A stretch of DNA of 64,000 nt from Leifsonia sp. ZF2019 (GTDB lineage Bacteria > Actinomycetota > Actinomycetes > Actinomycetales > Microbacteriaceae). How positions within the stretch are numbered: position 1 is the stretch's first letter; the number at the start of each line of letters is the position of its first letter. The notes under the pieces are model-generated. The model was not told the origin of the DNA. It ran no database searches and worked only from the letters and a program-made list of their open reading frames with translations. Of the stretch, positions 8,056-17,322 are shown piece after piece. The stretch lies in NCBI RefSeq assembly GCF_019924635.1, contig NZ_CP065037.1, positions 3,100,001 to 3,164,000 of the forward strand, written 5' to 3'. Made by a program: the position numbers and the translations under genes.

Positions 8056-9150
8056 ATGGCGACTGTCACCTATGACAAGGCGACCCGGCTCTACCCGGGT
8101 TCCAACCGTCCCGCCGTGGACGCGCTCGACCTCGACATCGCGGACGGCGAGTTCCTCGTCCTCGTCGGCCCCTCGGGTTGCGGCAAGTCGACCTCCCTCC
8201 GCATGCTCGCGGGTCTGGAAGAGGTCAACGACGGCAACATCTTCATCGGCGAGCGCAACGTCACCGACGTCCCGCCGAAGGACCGCGACATCGCGATGGT
8301 GTTCCAGAACTACGCGCTCTACCCGCACATGACGGTCGCCGAGAACATGGGCTTCGCGCTCAAGATCGCCGGTGTCGGCAAGGAGGAGCGCGCCAGCCGG
8401 GTCCTCGAAGCCGCCAAGCTGCTCGACCTGGAGCCGTACCTCGGCCGCAAGCCGAAGGCGCTCTCCGGTGGTCAGCGTCAGCGCGTCGCCATGGGCCGCG
8501 CGATCGTCCGCTCCCCCCAGGTGTTCCTCATGGACGAGCCGCTGTCGAACCTCGACGCCAAGCTCCGCGTCCAGACCCGCACGCAGATCGCGTCGCTGAC
8601 CCGCCGCCTGGGTGTCACGACCGTCTACGTCACCCACGACCAGACCGAGGCCCTGACCATGGGCGACCGCATCGCGGTCCTCAAGGACGGCGTCCTGCAG
8701 CAGGTCGGCACCCCGCGCGACCTGTACGCGCAGCCGAAGAACGTCTTCGTCGCCGGCTTCATCGGCAGCCCGGCCATGAACCTGTTCTCGGCCGACGTGA
8801 CCGACGGCGGCATCAAGTTCGGCAACGCGATCGTCCCGGTCGAGCGGGACATCCTCGCGGCAGCCGGCTCCGCCGTCACCATCGGCGTCCGCCCGGAGGA
8901 CGTCGTCGTGTCGTCCACCGAGGGCAGCGGCCTCAAGGTGACGGTCGACCTCGTCGAGGAGCTCGGCGCCGACGGCTACCTGTACGGCCACTCGGAGGTC
9001 GACGGCAAGCGCACCGACATCGTCGGTCGCGTCGACGGCCGCGTTCACCCGAACGCCGGCGACACCGTGTACATCACCCCGAAGCCGGGTCACGTGCACG
9101 CGTTCCACGCCGAGTCGGGCGAGCGCCTCGGCGGCGCCGTCGTCGACTGA
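8056..9150 (+). CDS. ugpC: Sugar ABC transporter ATP-binding protein (UgpC/MalK/MsiK type)
   Basis: This 364-residue ATPase has Walker [10 protein letters not shown]-loop VFQNYALYPHMT, signature ALSGGQRQRVAMGRAI, Walker B VFLMDEPLSNLD and a switch histidine in VTHDQTEALTMGDR. A C-terminal regulatory (TOBE-like) domain carries I-G-V-R-P-E-D. This is the CUT1 sugar-importer ATPase type. No permease or binding-protein gene is nearby. That is the usual arrangement for the actinobacterial multi-task ATPase MsiK, which energises several sugar importers. A strong hairpin follows the gene, so it is probably monocistronic. Confidence 0.92.
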   Translation: MATVTYDKATRLYPGSNRPAVDALDLDIADGEFLVLVGPSGCGKSTSLRMLAGLEEVNDGNIFIGERNVTDVPPKDRDIAMVFQNYALYPHMTVAENMGFALKIAGVGKEERASRVLEAAKLLDLEPYLGRKPKALSGGQRQRVAMGRAIVRSPQVFLMDEPLSNLDAKLRVQTRTQIASLTRRLGVTTVYVTHDQTEALTMGDRIAVLKDGVLQQVGTPRDLYAQPKNVFVAGFIGSPAMNLFSADVTDGGIKFGNAIVPVERDILAAAGSAVTIGVRPEDVVVSSTEGSGLKVTVDLVEELGADGYLYGHSEVDGKRTDIVGRVDGRVHPNAGDTVYITPKPGHVHAFHAESGERLGGAVVD

Positions 9151-9181
9151 GGTCGCGCACTAGGCTCCTCAGAAGGAATCA

Positions 9182-9220
9182 CACTCTGCCGCAGTCCGGT
9201 TCCCGGGCTGCGGCAGAGTG
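9182..9220 (+). terminator. Terminator hairpin after the ABC ATPase gene
   Basis: CACTCTGCCGCAG (9182-9194) pairs with 9208-9220. The stem continues inward, with one wobble pair, to a 3-base loop, making 18 pairs in all. CTTTCCCC follows. It separates the ATPase gene from the DUF4032 gene. Confidence 0.8.
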
Positions 9221-9256
9221 CTTTCCCCGTCAGCACCGAACCCGGAAGGCATCCTC

Positions 9257-10561
9257 ATGGCCGGCTCCGTCAACATCACCGCGGCGACCGTCGACCCCGC
9301 GCTGCTCGACCTCCCCTGGAACGTCCCGCTCGACCAGTGGTCCGCCGAGCACATCGCGCTCCTGCCGAAAGGCATCAGCCGGCACCTGGTCCGATTCGCG
9401 AACCTCTCCGGGTACGTCATCGCCATCAAGGAGACGACGGCCGAGATGGCACAGCGCGAATACGACATGCTGCGCACGCTGCAGCGCCTCGACGTGCCCT
9501 GCGTCGACCCGGTCGCCGTCATCAAGAACCGCACGGACGACGACGGCAACGAGCTGAACGCCGCCCTGGTCACCCGCCACCTCAAGTTCTCGCTCCCCTA
9601 CCGCGCGCTGTTCTCGCAGACTCTGCGGCCCGACACAGCGACCCGTCTTGTCGACGCGCTCGCGGTGCTCCTGGTCCGGCTGCACATCGTCGGCTTCTTC
9701 TGGGGCGATGTCTCGCTCTCCAACACGCTCTTCCGCCGCGATGCCGGCGCGTTCGCCGCCTACCTGGTGGATGCCGAGACGGGGCAGCTCTACGACGGGC
9801 TCTCCAACGGCCAGCGCGAGAACGACCTGGAGATCGCGCGCGTGAACATCGCCGGCGAGCTGATGGACCTCGAGGCCGGCGGCCGGATCGACGAGGACCT
9901 CGACCCGATCAAGGTGTCCAACGGCATCGTCGCCGCGTACCGTTCGCTCTGGAAGGAGCTGACGGGCAGCGAGTCCTTCTCGTCGTCCGAGCGCTGGCGC
10001 ATCAGCCAGCGCGTCGAGCGCCTCAACGAGCTGGGCTTCGACATCGAGGAGCTGGCGATCAAGACCTCCGACGAGGGCACGACCGTCCGCATCCAGCCGA
10101 AGGTCGTCGACGCCGGGCACCACCAGCGGCGCCTGTTGCGGCTCACCGGTCTCGACACCGGCGAGAACCAGGCGCGCCGCCTGCTCAACGACCTCGACTC
10201 CTATGCCGCGACACTCGGCAAGGAGGGGCTGGACGAGGAAGCCATGGCCCACGAGTGGCTCATGCGTGTGTTCGAGCCCGTGATCCGCGCCATCCCGGCC
10301 GACCTCAAGGGCAAGCTCGAGCCGGCGGAGGTGTTCCACCAGTTGCTGGAGCACCGCTGGTTCATGTCGCAGCACGAGGGTCGCGACGTGCCGCTCGCCG
10401 AGGCCCTCACCTCGTACATCAACGACGTGCTCCGCCATCGCCGGGACGAGGCCACGGTGATCGCCCCAGCGACCGACACGATGAGCATCCCGACCATCCG
10501 TCGCGCCGCCGGCCTGGACGATGACGACGACGACGCGGACGACTGGCGCTCGAAGGTCTGA
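9257..10561 (+). CDS. DUF4032-domain protein with kinase-like catalytic loop
   Basis: This 434-residue protein is recognised as the DUF4032 family of actinobacteria. Residues of about 140-185 read as a phosphotransferase loop: H-I-V-G-F-F-W-G-D-V-S-L-S-N-T-L followed by YLVDAETG, which resembles the H-G-D-x(4)-N plus D pattern of RIO/APH-type kinases. A lysine in YVIAIKET could be the ATP-binding lysine. The C-terminus is very acidic (runs of Asp). ATG 9257 has GGAAGG seven bases upstream. The substrate and role are unknown; kinase activity is an inference from motifs. Confidence 0.75.
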   Translation: MAGSVNITAATVDPALLDLPWNVPLDQWSAEHIALLPKGISRHLVRFANLSGYVIAIKETTAEMAQREYDMLRTLQRLDVPCVDPVAVIKNRTDDDGNELNAALVTRHLKFSLPYRALFSQTLRPDTATRLVDALAVLLVRLHIVGFFWGDVSLSNTLFRRDAGAFAAYLVDAETGQLYDGLSNGQRENDLEIARVNIAGELMDLEAGGRIDEDLDPIKVSNGIVAAYRSLWKELTGSESFSSSERWRISQRVERLNELGFDIEELAIKTSDEGTTVRIQPKVVDAGHHQRRLLRLTGLDTGENQARRLLNDLDSYAATLGKEGLDEEAMAHEWLMRVFEPVIRAIPADLKGKLEPAEVFHQLLEHRWFMSQHEGRDVPLAEALTSYINDVLRHRRDEATVIAPATDTMSIPTIRRAAGLDDDDDDADDWRSKV

Positions 10562-10579
10562 GGCTCGGTGACGGAGGAG

Positions 10580-10598
10580 ATTCGTCACGAAACGTCGC
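10580..10598 (-). repeat. Extragenic palindromic repeat, single unit
   Basis: The minus strand reads GCGACGTTTCGTGACGAAT, closely matching the units at 30064-30123 and 56021-56080. It lies between the 3' ends of the convergent DUF4032 and lacI genes. A 6-bp stem GTGACG/CGTCAC at 10568-10588 overlaps it and may act as a weak terminator. Confidence 0.5.
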
Positions 10599-10629
10599 CC
10601 GCGTCCTCCGCTACCCGCGGTCCGGGCCC

Positions 10630-11616
10630 TCATCCCGACTCGCGCACCCGCAGCACGGCGTCGAGTCCGCGCCGGACGGTCTCGGCCGGGCGGTCGTCGT
10701 CCATCAGCTCGAGCAGCAGTTCGCCGCACGCTCGGCCGAAGGCGCGCGGCTGGAGGTCGACCGAGGTGATGGGCGGGGTGTGGAACTCCATGATCAGGCT
10801 GTCCACGCCCGAGACCAGCTTGATGTCGGCTCCCGGGCGCAGCCCGAGTGTGCGCAGGAGACCGGCGACGCGCACCGCCACCCCGTCGGCGCCGACCAGG
10901 ACGGCGTCGACGCCCTCCGGGCCGGTCCACTCGGCGAGGCGACGCGCCAGGGTCGCGTTCTCCTCGTGGATGGTGGTCAGCAGCACCCGCGGCTCCAGGC
11001 GGCGCTCGGCGCACCACGCGCGATAGGCGCCCTCGAGCTCCTGCGCCCAGGCGGAGACCTGCTCGACCAGCAGCAGGCCAGGCCGGGCCGCGCCGTGGGC
11101 GACGAACCGATCGAGCACGTCGCGGGTCGTGCGGGTGTTGGGCGACTCGACGATGCCCCACGGGTCGGGGAAGCCGGGAGGGGGCGCGTCCCCCGTGACG
11201 ACGGGGAGCTCCTGCCCGAGGATCATCGCGGCGCCCTCGTCGTCGGAGTGCGGTTCGATCAGGATGAAGCCGTCCACGGGAGGGAAGGACTCGATACGGG
11301 GGCTCGTCGGGGTGCTCGGGACGATGAGGAGGGACAGGTCGGCCTCGTGCAGGCGCTCGGTCAGGCCGAGGGTCGTCTCCGTGTAGTAGCCGAAGTGCAC
11401 GGCCGACTCCGGCAGGTAGAGGCCGACGGCTCCGGCACGCGACTGCCGCAGCGCGCGGCCCAGCCGGTTGATGCGGTAGCCGGACTCCTTCGCGATGGCG
11501 AGGACGCGCGCCCTGGTCTCCTCCGAGACGCCCTTCTTTCCGTTCAGAGCGAGCGAGACGGCGGCTGCTGAGATGCCGGCGCGCTCGGCGATGTCGGCCA
11601 GCGTCGTGCTCGCCAT
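10630..11616 (-). CDS. LacI-family transcriptional regulator
   Basis: This 328-residue protein begins with the LacI helix-turn-helix TLADIAERAGISAAAVSLAL and hinge residues N-R-L-G-R-A-L-R. A periplasmic-binding-like effector domain follows, ending in the P-P-I-T-S-V-D-L pattern. ATG 11616 is preceded by GGAGAGGAG. It is divergent from the amidohydrolase gene, and two LacI-type operators lie between them. It is therefore the probable local repressor of the amidohydrolase and importer unit. The inducer is not known. Confidence 0.93.
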   Translation of the reverse strand: MASTTLADIAERAGISAAAVSLALNGKKGVSEETRARVLAIAKESGYRINRLGRALRQSRAGAVGLYLPESAVHFGYYTETTLGLTERLHEADLSLLIVPSTPTSPRIESFPPVDGFILIEPHSDDEGAAMILGQELPVVTGDAPPPGFPDPWGIVESPNTRTTRDVLDRFVAHGAARPGLLLVEQVSAWAQELEGAYRAWCAERRLEPRVLLTTIHEENATLARRLAEWTGPEGVDAVLVGADGVAVRVAGLLRTLGLRPGADIKLVSGVDSLIMEFHTPPITSVDLQPRAFGRACGELLLELMDDDRPAETVRRGLDAVLRVRESG

Positions 11617-11706
11617 CGAACGCTCCTCTCCGCACCGGACGGCCCGCCGCGACGGGCTCGGGAGCCTCGATTGCATCGCGGCTCCCTCGCATTGTATAGT
11701 CCCAGA

Positions 11707-11734
11707 TTAATCGATCAAGTTCTTAATCGATTCA
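11707..11734. promoter_or_regulatory. Tandem LacI-type operators
   Basis: TTAATCGATCAA (11707-11718) and TTAATCGATTCA (11723-11734) are CG-centred near-palindromes with centres 16 bp apart, the form expected for LacI-family sites. They lie between the divergent lacI gene and amidohydrolase gene and are probably bound by the former. Confidence 0.75.
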
Positions 11735-11799
11735 GTTCGGATTTCCCGGACGTTTCCTCCTTCGCCGCGCGGGTGCGGCGACGAAGAGATGGGTGGCAC

Positions 11800-13467
11800 G
11801 TGGCAGTGGAGCTCGACCTCGCGTTCGTCGACGGCATGGTCTTCGACGGCGTCTCGGACGCACCCCGGCGCCTCGACGTCGGTGTGGTCGGCGGACGCAT
11901 CGCCGTGCTCGGGGACGACGTCGCCGCGGGCATCGCCGCGGGCACGCGGGTCGTCGACCTCACCGGACGCCTCCTGCTCCCCGGCCTCATCGACTCCCAC
12001 GTGCACCCGGTCGAGGCGGGTGTCGAGCGTCTCCACTGCGACCTCTCCTCCGGCTGGACGCGAGAGGACTACCTGCGCATCATCGCCGAGTACGCGGCGG
12101 CGAACCCCGAGCGCGGCTGGATCGTCGGCGGAGGCTGGCAGCAGGCCGCCTTCGCGGGCGGAGCGCCGCTCGCCGCCGACCTCGACGCGCTGGGCACGGG
12201 ACGGCCGATGGTCATCTCCAACCGGGACCACCACAGCGCGTGGGTCAACTCGGAGGCCCTCCGTCGCGCCGGGATCGACCGCCACACCCCCGACCCCGTC
12301 GACGGGCGCATCGAGCGCGACGCCGCCGGCGAGCCGACCGGAACGCTCCACGAGGGCGCACGGATGCTCGTGCTGCGTCTCGCGCCCGCTGCCACCTCCG
12401 ACGAGCAGTACGACGGGCTCCTGGAAGCCCAGCGCTACCTGCACTCGTTCGGGATCACCGGCTGGCAGGACGCACTCATCGGCGACTACGGCAACCACTC
12501 CGCGGGCATCGTGGACGCGTACCAGCGTGCGATGGACGAGGACCGGCTGAAGGCGCGCGTGAACGGCGCCATCTGGTGGGAACGCGAGCGCGGCCCGGAG
12601 CAGATCGCCCGCATCCTGGGCCTGCGGGAGCGCTTCCAGGACGAGCGGTTCCGCGTCACGACGGTGAAGGTCATGCAGGACGGCATCGTGGAGAACCGGA
12701 CAGCCGCGATGATCGAGCCCTACGTGCACCAGTGCGGCCCCGGCGAGACCCACGACGACGGCCTCTCGTTCGTGGACCCGGCGCTGCTGGCCGACTACGT
12801 CTCGCGCCTCGACGCGCTCGGCCTGCAGGTGCACTTCCATGCCATCGGCGACCGCGGCGTTCGCGAGTCCCTGGATGCCGTGGCCGCCGCCCGCGCCGCG
12901 AACGGCGACAGCGGCCTCCTGCACCACATCGCACACCTGCAGGTCGTCCATCCGGACGACCACGCACGGTTCGCCTCCCTCGGCGTCGCCGCCAACATCC
13001 AGCCGCTGTGGGCCTGCTACGACCCGCAGATGGTCGAGCTGAACGTCCCGTTGCTCGGAGCCGAGCGCACCACCACCCAGTACCCGTTCGGCTCCCTGCT
13101 CGGGGCCGGCGCGCACCTCTGCGCCGGCTCGGACTGGCCGGTCACGAGTCCGGACCCCTGGCTCGGCATCCATGTGGCGGTCAACCGCCGTCTGCCGGCC
13201 TGGCACCCCGATCACAACGCCGAGGCGTTCCTCCCGAGCGAGAGCCTGCCTCTGGCCGACGCCCTGCGCGCCTACACCAGCGGCGCCGCACGCATCAACG
13301 GCCGCGACGACTCCACCGGGTCGATCGCGGTGGGCTACTGGGCCGACCTGGCCGTCGTCGACCGCGATCCGTTCGCCCACCCCGCGGATACGATCGCCGA
13401 CACCCGCACCATCGAGACCTTCGTCGCCGGGGAGTCCGTGTACGCGGCCCTCCCTGTCGCGAGCTGA
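11800..13467 (+). CDS. Amidohydrolase, YtcJ/NfdA-like
   Basis: This is a 555-residue metal-dependent hydrolase of the amidohydrolase-3 group. The metal-binding H-x-H is in DSHVHP, and later motifs include VHFHAIGDRGV and A-G-S-D-W-P-V near the C-terminus. Relatives hydrolyse N-acyl or N-formyl compounds (for example N-substituted formamides) or related amides. GTG 11800 is chosen because it follows a purine-rich GAGATGGGTGG and begins the conserved region; the frame is open further upstream. It heads the LacI-regulated unit with an amino-acid-type importer, suggesting that an amide or acylated amino acid is imported and then deacylated inside the cell. Confidence 0.85.
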   Translation: MAVELDLAFVDGMVFDGVSDAPRRLDVGVVGGRIAVLGDDVAAGIAAGTRVVDLTGRLLLPGLIDSHVHPVEAGVERLHCDLSSGWTREDYLRIIAEYAAANPERGWIVGGGWQQAAFAGGAPLAADLDALGTGRPMVISNRDHHSAWVNSEALRRAGIDRHTPDPVDGRIERDAAGEPTGTLHEGARMLVLRLAPAATSDEQYDGLLEAQRYLHSFGITGWQDALIGDYGNHSAGIVDAYQRAMDEDRLKARVNGAIWWERERGPEQIARILGLRERFQDERFRVTTVKVMQDGIVENRTAAMIEPYVHQCGPGETHDDGLSFVDPALLADYVSRLDALGLQVHFHAIGDRGVRESLDAVAAARAANGDSGLLHHIAHLQVVHPDDHARFASLGVAANIQPLWACYDPQMVELNVPLLGAERTTTQYPFGSLLGAGAHLCAGSDWPVTSPDPWLGIHVAVNRRLPAWHPDHNAEAFLPSESLPLADALRAYTSGAARINGRDDSTGSIAVGYWADLAVVDRDPFAHPADTIADTRTIETFVAGESVYAALPVAS

Positions 13468-13508
13468 CGGTCCCGCCCCGCACAGCACACCCCCAAGGAG
13501 ACAGCACC

Positions 13509-14405
13509 ATGAGAAATCGCACCCTCACCGTCCTCGCCATGGCCGCCGTCGCCGCCGTGCTCACCGGCTGCTCCAGCGGCGCCGCGGGCAGCGCGGACCG
13601 GCAGACCGCACTGAAGGACCTCACGATCGAGAAGCTCGACGCGGCCGCCGCGCTGCTCCCGGCCGACATCCAGAAGGCCGGGAAGCTCGTCGTCGGCGTC
13701 GACCCGACCTACGCCCCCAATGAGTTCAAAGACAAGGACGGCGCACCCATCGGCTGGGAGATCGACCTCATCGACGCCGTCGCGGCGAAGCTCGGAGTGA
13801 AGACCGACTACCGCGTCGCGAAGTTCGACAACATCGTCCCGAGCATCCTCGGTGAGAAGTACGACATGGGCCTCGGCGGCTACTACGACACCAAGAAGCG
13901 CGAGGAGACGCTCGACATGGTGGACTTCTTCACCGCGGGAAACCAGTTCGCCTCCCCCGCGGACAAGCCCATCACGGACGAGCTCGACGTGTGCGGCCTG
14001 AAGGTCGCCGTGCAGAACGGCGGATCGGCTCCGCTGGTCTACCTGCCCGAGATCGACAAGAAGTGCGAAGCCGCCGGCAAGGAGAAGGTCACACAGCTCG
14101 GGTACGACACGCAGGACGACGCCACCGCCGCGGTGACGTTGGGCCGCGCGGACGCCATGGTCGCCGACTCCCCCGTGATCGGCTACGCGGCCAAGCTCAG
14201 CAAGGGCAAGCTCGTCACCTCGCCGATCTACGACTCCCTCCTCTCCGGCACGCCGGTCAAGAAGGACCGCGGGCAGTTCGCGGACGCCATCCTCGCCGCG
14301 CTGCAGGACCTCCAGAAGGACGGCAGCTACACGAAGATCCTCACCTTCTGGGGCGTCGAGAACGGCGCGCTCGACACGATGCAGATCAATGGCGCGACCG
14401 AATAG
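13509..14405 (+). CDS. Amino-acid-type ABC transporter substrate-binding lipoprotein (SBP family 3)
   Basis: This 298-residue protein has a lipoprotein signal peptide ending in the lipobox LTGC (Cys20). The mature part has the family-3 solute-binding pattern: G-K-L-V-V-G-V-D-P-T-Y-A-P-N-E-F near the start, then I-G-W-E-I-D-L-I-D-A-V. AAGGAG precedes the ATG by eight bases. It belongs to an operon with a permease (overlap 17 bases) and an ATPase and follows the amidohydrolase. Family 3 binds polar amino acids, opines or related small molecules; the true ligand is unknown. Confidence 0.9.
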   Translation: MRNRTLTVLAMAAVAAVLTGCSSGAAGSADRQTALKDLTIEKLDAAAALLPADIQKAGKLVVGVDPTYAPNEFKDKDGAPIGWEIDLIDAVAAKLGVKTDYRVAKFDNIVPSILGEKYDMGLGGYYDTKKREETLDMVDFFTAGNQFASPADKPITDELDVCGLKVAVQNGGSAPLVYLPEIDKKCEAAGKEKVTQLGYDTQDDATAAVTLGRADAMVADSPVIGYAAKLSKGKLVTSPIYDSLLSGTPVKKDRGQFADAILAALQDLQKDGSYTKILTFWGVENGALDTMQINGATE

Positions 14406-15441
14406 CGCCCCGGAGGTCGGCACCGCCCCGCGCGGTGCCGGCCGTCGGCGCTCCACCGAACCGGGCCTCCACCCGGTGACCGGCGCCCCGGCCATCCGCT
14501 CGACACCCGTCCGGCACCCGTGGCGTGCCGTGGCCGCGGTCGTCATCCTCCTCGCGATCGTGCTGTTCGTGATCGACGCCGGCCGTCGCGAGGCCTACGA
14601 CTGGCCGGCCTTCGCCGAGTACCTGTTCGACCCGCGCATCGTGCAGGCCGCGGGCGTGACCCTGCTGCTCACGGTGCTCTCCATGGTGATCGCGGTGCTG
14701 CTCGGTGTGCTGCTTGCCGTGATGCGGCAGAGTCCGAACTACATCGTGCGCTGGGCGTCCGGCATCTTCATCTGGATCTTCCGCGGCACGCCGGTGTACG
14801 TCCAGCTGGTCTTCTGGGGCCTCCTCTCGACCATCTACAAGACCATCGAGATCGGCATCCCGTTCCAGCAGCCGTGGCTCGTGTTCGAGAGCATCGACCT
14901 GTTCGACGTGTTCTGGATCGCCGTCTTCGGACTCGCCCTCAACGAGGCGGCCTACATGGCCGAGATCGTGCGCGCCGGCCTGCTGTCGGTCGACACCGGG
15001 CAGAAGGAGGCGTCGACCGCGCTCGGCCTCACGCGGGCGCAGACGATGCGGAAGATCGTCCTCCCCCAGGCGATGCGCGTCATCATCCCGCCGACCGGCA
15101 ACGAGGTCATCTCGATGCTGAAGACCACGTCGCTCGTCACGGCCGTTCCCTTCAGCCTCGACCTCTACACCCGCTCGCGCGACATCTCGGCCGAGACGCT
15201 CAACCCCATCCCCCTGCTGCTGGTCGCTTCGGTCTGGTACCTCGCGTTCACATCGATCATGATGGTCGGCCAGCTCTTCCTCGAACGGCGATTCGCGCGC
15301 GGCTTCGACCAGCGCGGCGGCGGCCACGTGCCGGAGCCGATGCCCGATACCGAGGCCGTCAGTGCGACGGCGCCGGGAGGCACGGCGGCGATCGACACCG
15401 CCCCGGCCGACCCGACCCACACGGAAGGAGCGGGCAGATGA
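14389..15441 (+). CDS. Amino-acid-type ABC transporter permease (HisM/GlnP type)
   Basis: This 350-residue membrane protein has a proline- and arginine-rich N-terminal extension, an isolated first helix ([13 protein letters not shown]), the family core with R-G-T-P-V-Y-V-Q-L, and the cytoplasmic EAA loop [11 protein letters not shown] disordered tail of about 40 residues is unusual for the family. The start codon lies inside the end of the binding-protein gene, so translation is probably coupled. A single permease gene implies a homodimeric channel. Confidence 0.9.
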   Translation: MARPNSAPEVGTAPRGAGRRRSTEPGLHPVTGAPAIRSTPVRHPWRAVAAVVILLAIVLFVIDAGRREAYDWPAFAEYLFDPRIVQAAGVTLLLTVLSMVIAVLLGVLLAVMRQSPNYIVRWASGIFIWIFRGTPVYVQLVFWGLLSTIYKTIEIGIPFQQPWLVFESIDLFDVFWIAVFGLALNEAAYMAEIVRAGLLSVDTGQKEASTALGLTRAQTMRKIVLPQAMRVIIPPTGNEVISMLKTTSLVTAVPFSLDLYTRSRDISAETLNPIPLLLVASVWYLAFTSIMMVGQLFLERRFARGFDQRGGGHVPEPMPDTEAVSATAPGGTAAIDTAPADPTHTEGAGR

Positions 15442-16220
15442 GCGGCACCGCGACCGGCGCGCTCCCGATGGTGCGCGCAGAGGAGGTCCACAAGGCCTAC
15501 GGCGACCACCATGTCCTCCGCGGCGTCTCTCTGGACGTGCATCAGGGCGAGGTCGTGTGCGTGATCGGCCCGTCCGGCTCCGGCAAGTCCACCTTCCTGC
15601 GCTGCATCAACCACCTCGAGGGCATCGACGGCGGGCGCATCCTCGTCGACGGCTCGCTCATCGGGTACCGGCAGGTGGGCGACCGCCTGCACGATCTCAC
15701 GCCCACCCAGGCGGCGGCGCAGCGCCGGGACATCGGGATGGTGTTCCAGCGGTTCAACCTGTTCCCGCATCTCTCGGTGCTGGAGAACATCACGACCGCT
15801 CCGATCATGGTCGGCGGCCAGAAGCCCGCGCAGGCCGCCGCGCGCGCCCGCGAGCTCCTCGACCGCGTCGGGCTCGGTGCCAAAGCCAACGCCTACCCCG
15901 GCCAGCTGTCGGGCGGTCAGCAGCAGCGCGTGGCCATCGCTCGCGCCCTGGCGATGGACCCGAAGCTGATGCTCTTCGACGAGCCCACCTCGGCGCTCGA
16001 CCCCGAGCTCGTCGGCGAGGTGCTCGACGTGATGAAGGGCCTGGCGCAGTCCGGCATGACGATGGTCGTCGTCACCCACGAGATCGGCTTCGCGCGCGAG
16101 GTCGGCGACACCCTCGTCTTCATGGACGGCGGCGTGGTCGTCGAGTCGGGCGACCCCCGCGCCATGATCGCCGACCCCCGACACCAGCGCACCCGCACGT
16201 TCCTCTCCCACGTGCTCTGA
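15438..16220 (+). CDS. Amino-acid-type ABC transporter ATP-binding protein (GlnQ/HisP type)
   Basis: This 260-residue ATPase has Walker [10 protein letters not shown]-loop [12 protein letters not shown], signature [15 protein letters not shown], Walker [13 protein letters not shown] and the switch histidine in [11 protein letters not shown]. This is the polar amino acid uptake (PAAT) subfamily. The start overlaps the permease stop as ATGA. It is the last gene of the unit and is followed by a 17-bp hairpin. Confidence 0.93.
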   Translation: MSGTATGALPMVRAEEVHKAYGDHHVLRGVSLDVHQGEVVCVIGPSGSGKSTFLRCINHLEGIDGGRILVDGSLIGYRQVGDRLHDLTPTQAAAQRRDIGMVFQRFNLFPHLSVLENITTAPIMVGGQKPAQAAARARELLDRVGLGAKANAYPGQLSGGQQQRVAIARALAMDPKLMLFDEPTSALDPELVGEVLDVMKGLAQSGMTMVVVTHEIGFAREVGDTLVFMDGGVVVESGDPRAMIADPRHQRTRTFLSHVL

Positions 16221-16235
16221 CCGCCCGCGACACGA

Positions 16236-16274
16236 AACCGCCGCGGCCGCAGGTTCCCTGCGGCCGCGGCGGTT
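16236..16274. terminator. Bidirectional terminator hairpin
   Basis: AACCGCCGCGGCCGCAG (16236-16252) pairs perfectly with 16258-16274 around GTTCC, a 17-bp stem between the convergent ABC ATPase and rlmB genes. AA and TT lie at the base of the stem. It probably terminates both transcripts. Confidence 0.85.
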
Positions 16275-16299
16275 CTCGGCGTCGTCGTCGCGGACGCGG

Positions 16300-17322
16300 C
16301 TACGCGGTGGAGCCGGAGGACTCGGCGCGGAGCTTGGCGATCTCGTACAGGGTGACGCTGACGGCGATGCCGGCGTTCAGCGACTCGGTCGCCGCGCTGA
16401 TCGGGATGGAGACGACCGCATCGCAGGTCTCGGTGACGAGACGCGAGAGTCCCTTGCCTTCGCTGCCGACCACGATCACGACGGGACGGTCGGCGAACGT
16501 GAGCCCGGGGAGCGACACATCGCCGCCGCCATCGAGTCCGAGGACGAACACGCCCGCCTGCTTGAACGCCTTGAGCGTCTGAGTCAGGTTGGCCGCCATC
16601 GCGACCGGGGTGCGCGCCGCGGCACCGGCCGAGGTCTTCCACGCCGAGGCCGTCATGCCGACCGAGCGGCGCTGCGGGATGATGACGCCCTGGCCGCCGA
16701 ACGCGGCGGTCGAGCGGATGATCGCGCCCAGGTTGCGCGGGTCGGTGATGCCGTCGAGCGCGACGAAGAGCGGGGTCTCGTTCTTGCGGATCGTGAGATC
16801 GAGCAGCTCCCCCGGGTGTGCGTACTCGTACGGCGGAACCTTGAGCGCCACGCCCTGGTGCACGGCGTCACGGCCCGCGAGCCGGTCCAGCTCGGGGCGC
16901 ATGATCTCGAGCACCGGGATGGCGCGGCCGGTGGCGATCGAGAGGATCTCCTTCATCCGGTCGTCCATCTCCACGCGCGCGGCGATGTAGAGCGTCGTGG
17001 CCGGGATGCGCGCGCGCAGTGCCTCGAGGACCGAGTTGCGGCCGGTCACGATCTCGCTCTCGTCTCCGCTCTTCGCCCGGCGGGAGGCTCCCGAAGCGCC
17101 ACGCGGGGCGGCGTCGCGCCCGCCGCGGCCCGCCTGCTTCGCGGCCGCGCGCTCGCGCAGCACCTTGTTCTTGTGCGCGACGTGGTACTCGCGGTCCTCG
17201 GCCTTCGGCGTCGGCCCCTTGCCTTCGAGCGCGCGGCGCCCGTTGCCGCCGCTGCCGACCTGGGCGCCCTTGCGCCCCTTCCTCACGGCGCCGCCGCGCG
17301 GCTTGCCACCCGAACTCTTCAT
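16300..17322 (-). CDS. rlmB: 23S rRNA (guanosine-2'-O-)-methyltransferase RlmB (TrmH/SpoU family)
   Basis: This 340-residue protein has a basic, disordered N-terminal extension (about residues 1-95, rich in Lys, Arg and Gly), then the SpoU substrate-binding domain beginning [11 protein letters not shown]. The knotted SAM-binding domain carries [35 protein letters not shown] and [11 protein letters not shown]. It methylates a guanosine of 23S rRNA. The ATG overlaps the cysS stop by four bases (17319-17322), giving translational coupling in the order ispDF-cysS-rlmB. Confidence 0.93.
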   Translation of the reverse strand: MKSSGGKPRGGAVRKGRKGAQVGSGGNGRRALEGKGPTPKAEDREYHVAHKNKVLRERAAAKQAGRGGRDAAPRGASGASRRAKSGDESEIVTGRNSVLEALRARIPATTLYIAARVEMDDRMKEILSIATGRAIPVLEIMRPELDRLAGRDAVHQGVALKVPPYEYAHPGELLDLTIRKNETPLFVALDGITDPRNLGAIIRSTAAFGGQGVIIPQRRSVGMTASAWKTSAGAAARTPVAMAANLTQTLKAFKQAGVFVLGLDGGGDVSLPGLTFADRPVVIVVGSEGKGLSRLVTETCDAVVSIPISAATESLNAGIAVSVTLYEIAKLRAESSGSTA

